Of a DNA stretch of 64,000 bases, positions 8,489-17,429 are shown in pieces. A program made the position numbers and the translations under genes. Each line of letters opens with the position of its first letter. Positions within the stretch are counted from its first letter, which is position 1. The notes under the pieces are model-generated. The model was given only the letters and a program-made list of their open reading frames with translations. It was not told where the DNA came from and did no database searches. This DNA comes from Accumulibacter sp964420975 (GTDB lineage Bacteria; Pseudomonadota; Gammaproteobacteria; Burkholderiales; Rhodocyclaceae): positions 69,981-133,980 of the forward strand of contig CAYQVH010000008.1 of NCBI GenBank assembly GCA_964420975.1. Direction: 5' to 3'.

Positions 8489-9205
8489 GTGACGCAGCAA
8501 CAGCGGGTTGACGGTCAGCCAGCCTTCTTGCTGCACGCCTATCCGTACAGCGAAACCAGCCTGATCGCAGACGTCTTTTCGCGTGACTTTGGACGTCTCG
8601 CGCTCTTGGCGCGAGGTGCGCGGCGGCCGCGGTCGGTGCTGCGCGGAGTGCTGCTCGCCTTTCAGCCGCTGGAACTCGGTTGGGCAGGAAAGGGCGAGGT
8701 GAAAACTCTGATGCGGGCCGAGTGGCAAGGGGGGCAACCTCTGCTTGCCGGCCCAGCGCTGTTCTTCGCTTACTACCTCAATGAATTGTTGATGTCGCTG
8801 CTGCCGCGGGAGGATGCGCACGCCCGGTTGTTCTCGATCTATGGCGAGACCTTGCGCCGACTGGCGGCCGGAGCGCAGGAGGCCGATCTGCGCTGTTTTG
8901 AGCGCTCCTTGCTGCAGGAACTGGGGTATGGCCTGCTGCTTGAGTACGATAGCGAAGGGAAAGCCGTCGTCGCCGACGCCCAGTACCGCTACGAGATCGA
9001 GCGCGGGCCGCTCCGCGTCGCGCTCGCCGAAAGTTCGCCACTGGCGGTTAGCGGACGCACGCTGCTCGATCTCGCGCGTGAAGACTTGTCCGATCCACGT
9101 TCGCTGAACGAAGCGAAGCTCCTGATGCGAACCATGATTGCTCACTATTTGGGCGGCAGGATGCTCGCCAGCCGCCGCATTTTCAAGGAGCTACGCGAGC
9201 TATGA
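8489..9205 (+). CDS. recO: DNA repair protein RecO
   Basis: A 238-residue protein of the RecF recombination pathway that helps load RecA onto SSB-coated single-stranded DNA. The N-terminal OB fold is recognisable in AFLLHAYPYSETSLIADVFS and LALLARGARRPRS. The central helices include FFAYYLNELLMSLLPREDAH, typical of RecO. The start is GTG at 8489. It overlaps pdxJ by 4 bases. Confidence 0.93.
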   Translation: MTQQQRVDGQPAFLLHAYPYSETSLIADVFSRDFGRLALLARGARRPRSVLRGVLLAFQPLELGWAGKGEVKTLMRAEWQGGQPLLAGPALFFAYYLNELLMSLLPREDAHARLFSIYGETLRRLAAGAQEADLRCFERSLLQELGYGLLLEYDSEGKAVVADAQYRYEIERGPLRVALAESSPLAVSGRTLLDLAREDLSDPRSLNEAKLLMRTMIAHYLGGRMLASRRIFKELREL

Positions 9206-9957
9206 TTGAACTGGGAGTCAACATCGACCATGTGGCTACGATCCGCCAAGCGCGCTGCACGTATGAGCCGGATCCGGTGTGGGCGGCCGTCGAAGCGCAT
9301 CTCGGTGGTGCCGACGGGATCACGATACACCTGCGCGAGGATCGACGTCATATCCAGGATAGCGACCTCGAAAAGCTGCGTGATCTGGCGCAAATCAAAC
9401 TCAATCTCGAGATGGCGGCGACCGAGGAAATGGTCGCCATTGCCTGTCAGACGAAGCCTCAAATGGCGATGCTGGTGCCGGAAGGTCGGCATGAAGTGAC
9501 CACCGAGGGAGGACTCGACGTGTTGGCGCAGGAGCAGCACTTGCGCCGGGTCGTCGATCGCCTCAGCGCCGCGGGGATCATCTGCAGCGTCTTCATCGAC
9601 GCCGACCCGGAACAGGTTGCCGCTGCCGCGCGCATCGGTGCACGCGTTTGCGAGATCCATACCGGCCCTTATGCACACGCTTTTTACAATCAGGGACGCG
9701 ATACCGAGAGCCCCGCTGTGGTCGCTGAGCTGGAGAAGATTCGACTTGCTGGCGAAGCGGTGCGACGCCTCGGGTTGCGCTTCAACGCCGGGCACGCACT
9801 GAACTACTTCAACGTTCAGCCGGTTGCTAGAATGTGCGGGATTAGGGAACTGCATATCGGTCACGCGATCATCAGTCGTGCCGTCTTTGTCGGTTTGCGA
9901 GAAGCCGTGCGGGAAATGAAAAGATTGCTGCGCGAAGCGCAGAATCACGCCTCGTGA
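9202..9957 (+). CDS. pdxJ: Pyridoxine 5'-phosphate synthase
   Basis: A 251-residue TIM-barrel enzyme that condenses 3-amino-1-hydroxyacetone phosphate with deoxyxylulose phosphate to give pyridoxine phosphate (vitamin B6). It starts with the family signature LGVNIDHVATIRQARCT and shows LREDRRHIQD, EGGLDV and HAGHALNYFN-type motifs (here FNAGHALNYFNV). Length is normal. It overlaps recO and acpS by 4 bases each, the standard recO-pdxJ-acpS arrangement. Confidence 0.97.
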   Translation: MIELGVNIDHVATIRQARCTYEPDPVWAAVEAHLGGADGITIHLREDRRHIQDSDLEKLRDLAQIKLNLEMAATEEMVAIACQTKPQMAMLVPEGRHEVTTEGGLDVLAQEQHLRRVVDRLSAAGIICSVFIDADPEQVAAAARIGARVCEIHTGPYAHAFYNQGRDTESPAVVAELEKIRLAGEAVRRLGLRFNAGHALNYFNVQPVARMCGIRELHIGHAIISRAVFVGLREAVREMKRLLREAQNHAS

Positions 9958-10334
9958 TTGCCGGGATTGGCACCGACATCGTCGCCATTGCACGCATGGC
10001 GCGCCTCTACGAGCGACATGGGCAACGCGCGGTAGACAAGTTGCTGGCGATCAACGAGCGTCGCGACTTCGCGTCTTCCCGTCACCCCGAGCGCTTCCTG
10101 GCCAAGCGGTTTGCTGCCAAGGAAGCGTTCGCCAAAGCGCTGGGTACCGGATTCGTGTCACCGGTAACGCTTGCCAACATCGGGATTACCCATGACGCGC
10201 GTGGTCGTCCGCTCTTCGAGTACGCGCCGCCACTCGCCGCGTACCTTGCCGAGTGTGGGTTCGTCGCTCAACTCTCGATTAGCGACGAACACGACGTTGC
10301 GATCGCTTTTGTCGTCCTGGAGCGGCTGGGTTGA
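9954..10334 (+). CDS. acpS: Holo-[acyl-carrier-protein] synthase
   Basis: A 126-residue 4'-phosphopantetheinyl transferase that activates acyl carrier protein for fatty-acid synthesis. Motifs are GIGTDIVAIARM at the N-terminus with the metal-binding aspartate, and FLAKRFAAKEAFAKALGTG with the second acidic ligand. The start is GTG, overlapping the pdxJ stop by 4 bases. Length is typical for the group I AcpS trimer. Confidence 0.96.
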   Translation: MIAGIGTDIVAIARMARLYERHGQRAVDKLLAINERRDFASSRHPERFLAKRFAAKEAFAKALGTGFVSPVTLANIGITHDARGRPLFEYAPPLAAYLAECGFVAQLSISDEHDVAIAFVVLERLG

Positions 10335-11353
10335 GTCTATCGCTTGCGCTCGGTCCGCTGATGATCGACATCGCCGGGCTGCAACTCGAGGCTTTGGATC
10401 GGGAACGGCTTGGCCATCCGCTAGTTGGCGGCGTCATTTTGTTTGCGCGCAACTATGCGTCGCGCGACCAGTTGCGGCAACTGACCAGCGAAATACACGC
10501 GCTGCGCTGCCCGCGTTTGTTGATCGCTGTCGATCACGAGGGTGGACGGGTGCAACGTTGTCGCGACGGATTTACCCGCCTGCCGGCGATGCGTCGCCTT
10601 GGTGATCTCTGGCGGCACGACCCGGAGAACGCTTGCGCTGCCGCCTTTGCGATCGGCTACGTGCTGGCCGCCGAGTTGCGTTGTTGCGGCGTCGACTTGT
10701 CGTTTACGCCGGTGTTGGACCTTGACTGGGGCCATAGTGGTGTGATCGGTGATCGTGCATTTCATCGCGATCCGGCGGTTGTCGTCGCGCTCGCCGCGCA
10801 GCTCGTGGCCGGCTTGCGTCGCGCCGGCATGGCGGCGTGTGGCAAGCACTTTCCGGGTCACGGCTGGGTCGAGGCCGATTCGCACCTCGCACAGCCGGTC
10901 GACGAGCGGTCTTTTTCCGAACTCGCCGTCGATCTCGAACCGTACCGCCGGCTGTCGCTTGACGCCGTGATGCCGGCCCACGTCATCTATCCGCAGGTAG
11001 ACCCGAGGCCGGCCGGTTTTTCACCGGTCTGGCTGAGTCTGCTGCGTCACGAGCTAAGCTTCGACGGCGTGGTTTTCAGCGACGACCTGTCCATGGCCGC
11101 GGCCGGCATTGCCGGTGGCATTGTCGAGCGTTGCCGTGCTGCGTGGGACGCCGGTTGCGATGCGTTGCTGGTCTGCAACGCGGCCGACCGTGTCGGGGAG
11201 TTGCTCGGCGGCTGGCGGCCGGATGCCGATGAGCGACGTGCCGAACGCCTCCGGCGCCTGTGTCCGCAAACGGTAACCGACCACGTGAAAACGTTGCTGG
11301 ATGACCCGGTTTATCGGGATGGTGTCAGCTGGGCGCAGCGCTTGCTCGCTTGA
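10331..11353 (+). CDS. nagZ: Beta-N-acetylhexosaminidase (glycoside hydrolase family 3)
   Basis: A 340-residue cytoplasmic enzyme that removes N-acetylglucosamine from anhydromuropeptides during peptidoglycan recycling. The family signature KHFPGHGWVEADSHLAQP holds the catalytic His/Asp pair. The nucleophile aspartate lies in VVFSDDLSMAAAGI. IAVDHEGGRVQR binds substrate. The start used is TTG at 10331, overlapping acpS by 4 bases. An ATG ten codons later (MIDIAG) is possible. Confidence 0.95.
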   Translation: MSLSLALGPLMIDIAGLQLEALDRERLGHPLVGGVILFARNYASRDQLRQLTSEIHALRCPRLLIAVDHEGGRVQRCRDGFTRLPAMRRLGDLWRHDPENACAAAFAIGYVLAAELRCCGVDLSFTPVLDLDWGHSGVIGDRAFHRDPAVVVALAAQLVAGLRRAGMAACGKHFPGHGWVEADSHLAQPVDERSFSELAVDLEPYRRLSLDAVMPAHVIYPQVDPRPAGFSPVWLSLLRHELSFDGVVFSDDLSMAAAGIAGGIVERCRAAWDAGCDALLVCNAADRVGELLGGWRPDADERRAERLRRLCPQTVTDHVKTLLDDPVYRDGVSWAQRLLA

Positions 11354-11373
11354 GCGAAAGGAAGCGGCCGACC

Positions 11374-13194
11374 ATGGCGACCCCGCGACCCTTCGACGCC
11401 AAATCGCTGTTGGCGACGTTGACCGAACTTCCCGGTGTCTATCGGATGCTCGACGACGCCGGTAACGTTCTCTACGTCGGCAAGGCTAAGAACCTTCGCA
11501 AGCGAGTTGCCACCTATTTTCGCGAACAGCCTGCGAGTCCTCGCATTGCGCTGATGGTGGCCCAGGTCGCGGCTGTCGAGACGACCGTCACCCGTTCCGA
11601 GAGCGACGCGCTGCTACTCGAGAACAACCTCATCAAGAGTCTGTCACCGCGCTATAACATCCTCTTTCGGGACGACAAGTCGTATCCGTACATCGTTCTT
11701 ACTCGCGACCCGACGCCTCGTCTTGGTTTCTACCGTGGCACGATCGACAAGCGCGCGGACTATTTCGGACCGTTTCCGGCTTCTTCGGCGGTGCGCGAGA
11801 GCATCGGTTTGTTGCAGAAAATGTTTCGCTTGCGAACCTGCGAGAATTCTGTTTTTAACCATCGATCGCGCCCCTGCTTGCTTTACCAGATCAAACGATG
11901 TTCGGCCCCTTGTGTTGGTCTGATCAAGCCAGAACGCTATGCTCAGGACGTGCAGATGGCGACCCTGTTTTTGCAGGGGCGGCAACAGGACGTTATCGGA
12001 CGCCTGGGTGAGGCGATGGACGACGCGTCGGCTAGGCTCGCTTTTGAGCAGGCGGCCATCTACCGTGACCAGATCCAGTCCTTGCGGCAAGTCCAGGAAC
12101 GTCAATTTGTCGACAGTAGTCAGGCCGGTGACGTCGACGTGATCGCTGCTGCCAGTCAGGAAGGCGTGTCTTGCGTTAATCTGGCGATGGTACGTGGCGG
12201 TCGTCATCTTGGCGACCGTCCCTACTTCCCGGCCAACTCGCATGATTCGTCAGCCGAGGAGGTTCTGCTCGCTTTTCTCTATCAGCACTATCTCGATCAT
12301 CCGGCGCCGGCGCGAATCGTGGTCAGCGCAGGGCTCGCCGATGACGAAGTGCGTGACTGGCTGGGTACGTTGGCCGGGCAGAGGGTAATCGTCTCGCAAC
12401 CGCGCTTGAACGTCGAGCGTGTCTGGGTCGAGATGGCGACGCAAGGGGCGCGGCTGGCAATCGCGGCGCGGCGCAACGCCTGGTCACGTCAGGCCGCACG
12501 ACTCGACGCCCTCGCCGAGATCCTCGGGCTCGATTTCGACGACACCGAAGTCCGGGTCGAATGTTTCGACGTCAGCCACACACAAGGTGCTTCCACCGTC
12601 GCCTCGTGCGTCGTTTTCCAGGGTGCTGCCATGCTCAGCAGCGAGTATCGACAGTTCAACCTCAGCGGCATCCCGCCAGGTGACGACTGCGCGGCGATTG
12701 GTCAAGCAGTCCATCGGCGCTATGACCGAGTACTGTCCCGTGGCGGTGTGCTACCGGCGTTGATTCTCATCGACGGGGGCAGTGGACAGGTCAAGGCGGC
12801 GGCGGCCGCGCTTGCCGACCTGGGGTTGTCGCAACTGCCGCTGCTCGGCGTGGCCAAGGGCGAGAGCCGGAAGCCAGGACTCGAAACCCTGGTTTTCGCG
12901 GATGAGCGTCAGCCGGTAAAATTGGCTTCCGAGCACGCAGCTCTGCAGCTGATTCAGGAAATCCGTGACGAAGCCCACCGTTTCGCCGTGACGAGACACC
13001 GCGCGCGGCGCAGTAAGAGCGGGAAGACCTCGCGGCTGGACGAGATCAGCGGTATCGGTCCCAAACGGCGCAAGGCACTGATCGCTCGCTTTGGCGGTCT
13101 ACAGGGGATTATGGTTGCCGGAATCGACCAATTGACGGCTGTTCCCGGAATCAGCCGGGAACTTGCCGAGAGGATCTACGCGGCGCTTCGCTGA
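11374..13194 (+). CDS. uvrC: Excinuclease ABC subunit C
   Basis: A 606-residue nuclease that makes both incisions in UvrABC nucleotide excision repair. The GIY-YIG domain is at the N-terminus (PGVYRMLDDAGNVLYVGKAK). Next comes a UVR domain for UvrB contact, then an RNase H-like domain with FDVSHTQGAS and LIDGGSGQV, and a C-terminal helix-hairpin-helix (ISGIGPKRRKALIARFGG). The ATG at 11374 is behind AAAGGAAG. A TTG at 11350 overlapping nagZ is the alternative. Confidence 0.97.
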   Translation: MATPRPFDAKSLLATLTELPGVYRMLDDAGNVLYVGKAKNLRKRVATYFREQPASPRIALMVAQVAAVETTVTRSESDALLLENNLIKSLSPRYNILFRDDKSYPYIVLTRDPTPRLGFYRGTIDKRADYFGPFPASSAVRESIGLLQKMFRLRTCENSVFNHRSRPCLLYQIKRCSAPCVGLIKPERYAQDVQMATLFLQGRQQDVIGRLGEAMDDASARLAFEQAAIYRDQIQSLRQVQERQFVDSSQAGDVDVIAAASQEGVSCVNLAMVRGGRHLGDRPYFPANSHDSSAEEVLLAFLYQHYLDHPAPARIVVSAGLADDEVRDWLGTLAGQRVIVSQPRLNVERVWVEMATQGARLAIAARRNAWSRQAARLDALAEILGLDFDDTEVRVECFDVSHTQGASTVASCVVFQGAAMLSSEYRQFNLSGIPPGDDCAAIGQAVHRRYDRVLSRGGVLPALILIDGGSGQVKAAAAALADLGLSQLPLLGVAKGESRKPGLETLVFADERQPVKLASEHAALQLIQEIRDEAHRFAVTRHRARRSKSGKTSRLDEISGIGPKRRKALIARFGGLQGIMVAGIDQLTAVPGISRELAERIYAALR

Positions 13195-13772
13195 TGCCAG
13201 TGAACATTCCAATTCTTCTGACGTGGTTGAGGATCGTCCTCATTCCGCTGATGGTCGCCATCTATTACCTGCCTGAAGCGTGGTTATCGGCGTTTGGCCG
13301 CGACCTGGCGGCGACGCTCGTCTTCGTCGTTGCCGCAATCACGGATTGGCTGGACGGTTACCTTGCGCGTCGTTGGCACCAGACGTCGGCGTTTGGCGCT
13401 TTTCTCGATCCGGTGGCCGACAAGCTGATGGTTGCCGCCGCACTGATCGTCCTTGTACAACTGTCGCGAGTCGACGCCATCTTGGCGACAATCATTATTG
13501 GTCGGGAGATCACGATCTCGGCGCTTCGCGAATGGATGGCGCAGATCGGCGCCCATCGCAGTGTCGCCGTGTCGATGATTGGCAAGATCAAGACCACGGC
13601 GCAGATGGTCGCCATTCCGATGCTGTTATACAAGGCCCCGCTGGGTGGCGTCGACGTGCTGCAACTAGGCACTTGGCTGATCTATATCGCAGCCGTATTG
13701 ACGCTTTGGTCGATGGGTTACTATATGCGAATGGCGTGGCCGCATCTGGTCGAGGAAGAGCGGCAGCGTTGA
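13194..13772 (+). CDS. pgsA: CDP-diacylglycerol-glycerol-3-phosphate 3-phosphatidyltransferase
   Basis: A 192-residue inner-membrane enzyme that makes phosphatidylglycerol phosphate. The CDP-alcohol phosphatidyltransferase signature D-G-x2-A-R-x8-G-x3-D-x3-D is complete, running from DGYLARRW to FLDPVADK. Four or more hydrophobic segments are present. The start shares one base with the uvrC stop, the common uvrC-pgsA pairing. It is the last gene of the housekeeping run. Confidence 0.96.
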   Translation: MPVNIPILLTWLRIVLIPLMVAIYYLPEAWLSAFGRDLAATLVFVVAAITDWLDGYLARRWHQTSAFGAFLDPVADKLMVAAALIVLVQLSRVDAILATIIIGREITISALREWMAQIGAHRSVAVSMIGKIKTTAQMVAIPMLLYKAPLGGVDVLQLGTWLIYIAAVLTLWSMGYYMRMAWPHLVEEERQR

Positions 13773-13851
13773 ACGTCTATCGGCGTCCGGTGCCGCTCGT
13801 CATCATGGACGCTGCGGACATCGCCAGTGTTGCGTTGTTGCCTCAGTGAGG

Positions 13852-13880
13852 TTGACAAGCTCATGGTGTGCTTGGACAAT
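13852..13880 (+). promoter_or_regulatory. Sigma-70 type promoter of the liv operon
   Basis: TTGACA (13852-13857), an exact -35 consensus, is followed after 17 bases by GACAAT (13875-13880), one mismatch from consensus at the first base and one at the third. It lies 48 bases before the livK ATG. The rest of the 156-base gap after pgsA shows no gene or RNA that I recognise. Confidence 0.7.
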
Positions 13881-13928
13881 TCCACGTTCGCCACCCCAAT
13901 GTCAACACTAACATCGGAGACCAACCCT

Positions 13929-15266
13929 ATGAACGAACTGCGTTTTCCCAGTGTCCTCGTCGTTCTTGCCGCGTCAATTGCCGTCATCGGTTGTGGCAAG
14001 AAGGAGGAGCCCAAGGCGGCAGCGCCCGCGCCGGCACCGGTAGCCGCTGCACCGGCACCGAAGCCGGAGATAGTCGTCAAGATCGGTCACGTTGCCCCAC
14101 TGACCGGTTCGATCGCTCACCTTGGCAAGGACAACGAGAATGGTGCGCGACTGGCGGTCGAAGATGCCAACGCCAAGAAGATCGAGATCGACGGCAAGAT
14201 CCTCAAGTTCGAGCTCGTCGGTGAAGACGACCAGGCCGATCCGAAAACCGGTACCGTCGTCGCTCAGAAGCTGGTTGACGCGAAAGTGTCGGGCGTTGTG
14301 GGTCATTTGAACTCGGGGACCACGATCCCCGCTTCGGCGATCTACAACCAGGCGGGTTTGCCGCAGATTTCGCCGTCGGCGACCAATCCGAAATATACCC
14401 AGCAGGGCTTCAAGACGGCGTTCCGGGTGATGGCCAACGACATCCAGCAGGGTTCGGTCGATGGAACGTACGCCGTCAAGGAAATGGGGGCGAAGAAAAT
14501 CGCGATTATCGACGACCGCACGGCCTATGGACAAGGGCTCGCCGACGAAGTGGAGAAGGCGGCGAAAGCCGCTGGCGGAGCAATCGTCGCCCGCGAGTTT
14601 ACGAATGACAAGGCAACCGACTTCAAGGCCATCCTGACCAAGATCAAGGCCAAGAACCCGGATGTCGTCTTCCTCGGTGGCATGGACGCCGTCGGTGGGC
14701 CGATGCTGAAGCAGATGAAAGAGCTGGGGATCAAGGCCAAGTTCATGACGGGGGACGGGGGGTGCACGCCCGAGTTGGTCAAGCTTGCTGGCGCTGCTTC
14801 GGAAGGCGTTGTCTGCTCGCAGGCGGGTCTGCCGGCGGACAAGCTGCCCAACGGGCAAAAGTTCGTCGAGGACTTTACCAAGAAGTTCGGCCAGATTCAG
14901 ATCTACTCGCCGTATAGCTACGACGCGGTCATGGTTCTGGTGGACTCGATGAAGCGAGCGAACTCCGTCGACCCGGTCAAGTATCTGCCCGAAGTGGCCA
15001 AGACGGCTTACGATGGCGTTACTGGCAAGATCGCCTTTGACGAGAACGGTGACGTCAAGAACGGTGCGATCACGGTGTTTGAAATCAAGGACGGCAAGCT
15101 GGTTACCCTGAAGACCGAAGGCGGCACGGTGGCCGAGGCGGCGCCCGCTGCACCCGCCGCAGCCCCGGCCCCGGCGGCAGCTCCTGCGGCAGCGCCGGCG
15201 GCACCCGCCGCTCCGGCAGCGGCACCCGTTCCAGCGGCGCCCGCTGCGCCGGAAGCCAAGAAGTAA
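13929..15266 (+). CDS. livK: Branched-chain amino acid ABC transporter substrate-binding lipoprotein
   Basis: A 445-residue periplasmic-binding-protein fold type I receptor. The ATG at 13929 follows GGAG. A longer in-frame reading from 13827 has no signal. The N-terminus is a lipoprotein signal with lipobox AVIGC, so the mature protein should be anchored by a cysteine at about residue 20. An Ala/Pro-rich linker follows, then the binding domain (KIGHVAPLTGSIAHLGKDNE to FEIKDGKLVTL). The last 45 or so residues are almost only Ala and Pro. Many family members are about 370-380 residues and are often freely periplasmic. Substrate could be Leu/Ile/Val or another amide. Confidence 0.9.
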   Translation: MNELRFPSVLVVLAASIAVIGCGKKEEPKAAAPAPAPVAAAPAPKPEIVVKIGHVAPLTGSIAHLGKDNENGARLAVEDANAKKIEIDGKILKFELVGEDDQADPKTGTVVAQKLVDAKVSGVVGHLNSGTTIPASAIYNQAGLPQISPSATNPKYTQQGFKTAFRVMANDIQQGSVDGTYAVKEMGAKKIAIIDDRTAYGQGLADEVEKAAKAAGGAIVAREFTNDKATDFKAILTKIKAKNPDVVFLGGMDAVGGPMLKQMKELGIKAKFMTGDGGCTPELVKLAGAASEGVVCSQAGLPADKLPNGQKFVEDFTKKFGQIQIYSPYSYDAVMVLVDSMKRANSVDPVKYLPEVAKTAYDGVTGKIAFDENGDVKNGAITVFEIKDGKLVTLKTEGGTVAEAAPAAPAAAPAPAAAPAAAPAAPAAPAAAPVPAAPAAPEAKK

Positions 15267-15282
15267 GCGTCTTTACGCTTGG

Positions 15283-15312
15283 GAGGAGATGGCGCACGTT
15301 GGCCATCTCCTC
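15283..15312 (+). other. Strong stem-loop between livK and livH
   Basis: GAGGAGATGGC (15283-15293) pairs perfectly over 11 bases with GCCATCTCCTC (15302-15312) around an 8-base loop. No T-run follows, so it is not a classic terminator. It could act as a partial terminator or as a 3' stabiliser that keeps livK mRNA more abundant than the permease genes. The 162-base gap holds no gene. Confidence 0.6.
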
Positions 15313-15428
15313 GTCGCTGTTTCCTCCCTCGGCATGAACAGGGCTTAGCCCTCCGCACGTCTGTTCGCGGGTGCCGTGAGCCGCCACTTGCGCCTCGCCA
15401 GCGGCGCCTTGCTGCGGAAAGACGGACC

Positions 15429-16352
15429 ATGGAAACTCTTCTCCAGCAACTGATCAACGGCCTGACCTTGGGGGCCGTCTATGCGCTTGTCGCACTTGGC
15501 TATACGATGGTGTATGGGATCATTGGCCTGATCAACTTTGCTCATGGCGAGGTGGTGATGATCGGGACGATGGTCGCCTTCAGCGTCATTGTTGCCCTTT
15601 CCGGTAGCGGAGCCTCGCCGCTGCTTGTTCTCGGCGCCGGACTCTTGGTCTCGGTTGTGGTGTGCATGATTCTCGGCTGGGCCCTCGAGCGCCTGGCTTA
15701 TCGACCCTTACGGCACGCGCCGAGGTTGACTCCACTGATCACCGCGATCGGCATGTCAATCGTCCTCCAGAACGTCGCCATGATCGTCTGGGGTCGCAAC
15801 TACATCACTTTCCCGCCGATGATTCAAAAGTCAATTTTTGACGTCGCCGGGGCCACATTCACCAATGTTCAGCTGACCATTGTCGTCATTGCGGCGCTAA
15901 TGATGCTCGGTTTGACGTATCTGGTCCATCGGACACGAATGGGGATGGCGATGCGGGCGACGGCGCAAAACCCGCATGTGGCTTCGTTGATGGGTGTCGA
16001 TATCAATCGAGTCATCGCCATGGCATTTGTCATCGGTTCGGCGCTTGGTGCCGTTGCCGGCTGCATGGTGGGCTCGTACTACGAAATCGCCCACTATCAG
16101 ATGGGTTTCATGCTTGGATTGAAGGCGTTCACGGCGGCCGTACTTGGCGGCATCGGCAACCTGGCGGGTGCGATGGCGGGCGGATTGCTGCTGGGTATCA
16201 TCGAAGCCCTGGGCGCCGGATATATCGGCGAACTGACAGGCGACTTTCTGGGTAGTCATTACCAGGACATTTTTGCCTTCGTGGTCCTGATTATCGTTCT
16301 CATGTTCCGTCCGTCAGGCCTTTTTGGCGAGCGTACAGGGGATCGGGCATGA
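15429..16352 (+). CDS. livH: Branched-chain amino acid ABC transporter permease LivH
   Basis: A 307-residue inner-membrane permease. The N-terminus, LLQQLINGLTLGAVYALVAL, is the LivH hallmark, and GIIGLINFAHGEVVMIGTM follows. About eight hydrophobic segments are visible, and GGIGNLAGAMAGGLLLGIIE is the cytoplasmic coupling loop region. The ATG at 15429 is chosen because a longer in-frame extension (from 15279) is not membrane-like. It overlaps livM by 4 bases. Confidence 0.96.
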   Translation: METLLQQLINGLTLGAVYALVALGYTMVYGIIGLINFAHGEVVMIGTMVAFSVIVALSGSGASPLLVLGAGLLVSVVVCMILGWALERLAYRPLRHAPRLTPLITAIGMSIVLQNVAMIVWGRNYITFPPMIQKSIFDVAGATFTNVQLTIVVIAALMMLGLTYLVHRTRMGMAMRATAQNPHVASLMGVDINRVIAMAFVIGSALGAVAGCMVGSYYEIAHYQMGFMLGLKAFTAAVLGGIGNLAGAMAGGLLLGIIEALGAGYIGELTGDFLGSHYQDIFAFVVLIIVLMFRPSGLFGERTGDRA

Positions 16353-17428
16353 GCGGGACAAGCGACAGGCTCGCATTGCCTTGGCGGCGGCACTGGCTTG
16401 GCTTTCTATTGATCGCGGCGGTACTGATCGCCGTGCCGTTCATCGCCGCACTTGGCGGGCAGGCCTGGGTGCGCATCGCCAATTTCGCCATCCTCTATGT
16501 CTTTCTCGCCTTGGGCCTGAATATCGTCGTCGGCTATGCCGGGCTGCTCGATCTCGGCTACGTCGCGTTTTACGCCGTGGGAGCGTATGCCTACGCGTTG
16601 CTGGCGTCGCCGCATTTCGGGGTCCACCTTCCGTTCTGGGTCATCTTGCCGCTTGGCGCCGGCCTGGCGTGTATTTTTGGGGTGCTTCTCGGCGCCCCGA
16701 CGCTAAAGCTGCGTGGGGACTATCTCGCAATCGTCACCCTGGGTTTCGGCGAGATCATCCGGATCTTCATGAACAACCTCAACGCTCCGGTCAACATTAC
16801 CAACGGAGCGCAGGGAATCACTCTGATCGACCCGATCCGAATCGGCGATCTGTCGTTCGCGACCTCGAGCACAGTGCTTGGACTGACCATTTCCGGATCG
16901 CAGAAGTATTACTTTCTGCTGGTCACTCTGGCGTGCATGATCATCCTGATCAACGTCCGTCTGCAAAACTCCAGGATCGGCCGTGCCTGGCAGGCGATCC
17001 GCGAAGACGAGGTTGCCGCCAAGTCGTGCGGCATCAACACCCGTAACATCAAGTTGCTGGCCTTCGCCATGGGGGCGTCGTTTGGCGGCGTTGCCGGGGG
17101 CGTGTTCGCGGCCATGCAGGGGTTCGTCAGCCCGGAGAGCTTTTCCCTGATGGAGTCGATTACCATTCTGTCGATGGTCGTCCTCGGCGGCATGGGACAC
17201 ATTCCTGGCGTCATTCTCGGTGCCGTCCTGCTTACTGGCCTGCCGGAGGTCCTGCGTTACGGCATTGAGCCTCTGCAACGCAGTCTGTTTGGGCGCATGA
17301 TTATCGACCCCGAGAGTTTGCGAATGCTCGTTTTTGGCTTGGCTTTGGTGCTCGTCATGCGTTTTCGTCCAGCTGGCTTGTGGCCTTCTTCCGAGCGTCG
17401 CCGTGAAATGAGTGAAACGACCGATTGA
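16349..17428 (+). CDS. livM: Branched-chain amino acid ABC transporter permease LivM
   Basis: A 359-residue permease forming the pore with LivH. Family motifs are NIVVGYAGLLDLGYVAFYAV, LRGDYLAIVTLGFGEIIRI and GRAWQAIREDEVAAKSCGIN. Eight to ten hydrophobic segments are present. The start overlaps livH by 4 bases. The gene ends at the start region of livG. Confidence 0.96.
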   Translation: MSGTSDRLALPWRRHWLGFLLIAAVLIAVPFIAALGGQAWVRIANFAILYVFLALGLNIVVGYAGLLDLGYVAFYAVGAYAYALLASPHFGVHLPFWVILPLGAGLACIFGVLLGAPTLKLRGDYLAIVTLGFGEIIRIFMNNLNAPVNITNGAQGITLIDPIRIGDLSFATSSTVLGLTISGSQKYYFLLVTLACMIILINVRLQNSRIGRAWQAIREDEVAAKSCGINTRNIKLLAFAMGASFGGVAGGVFAAMQGFVSPESFSLMESITILSMVVLGGMGHIPGVILGAVLLTGLPEVLRYGIEPLQRSLFGRMIIDPESLRMLVFGLALVLVMRFRPAGLWPSSERRREMSETTD

Positions 17429-17429
17429 G

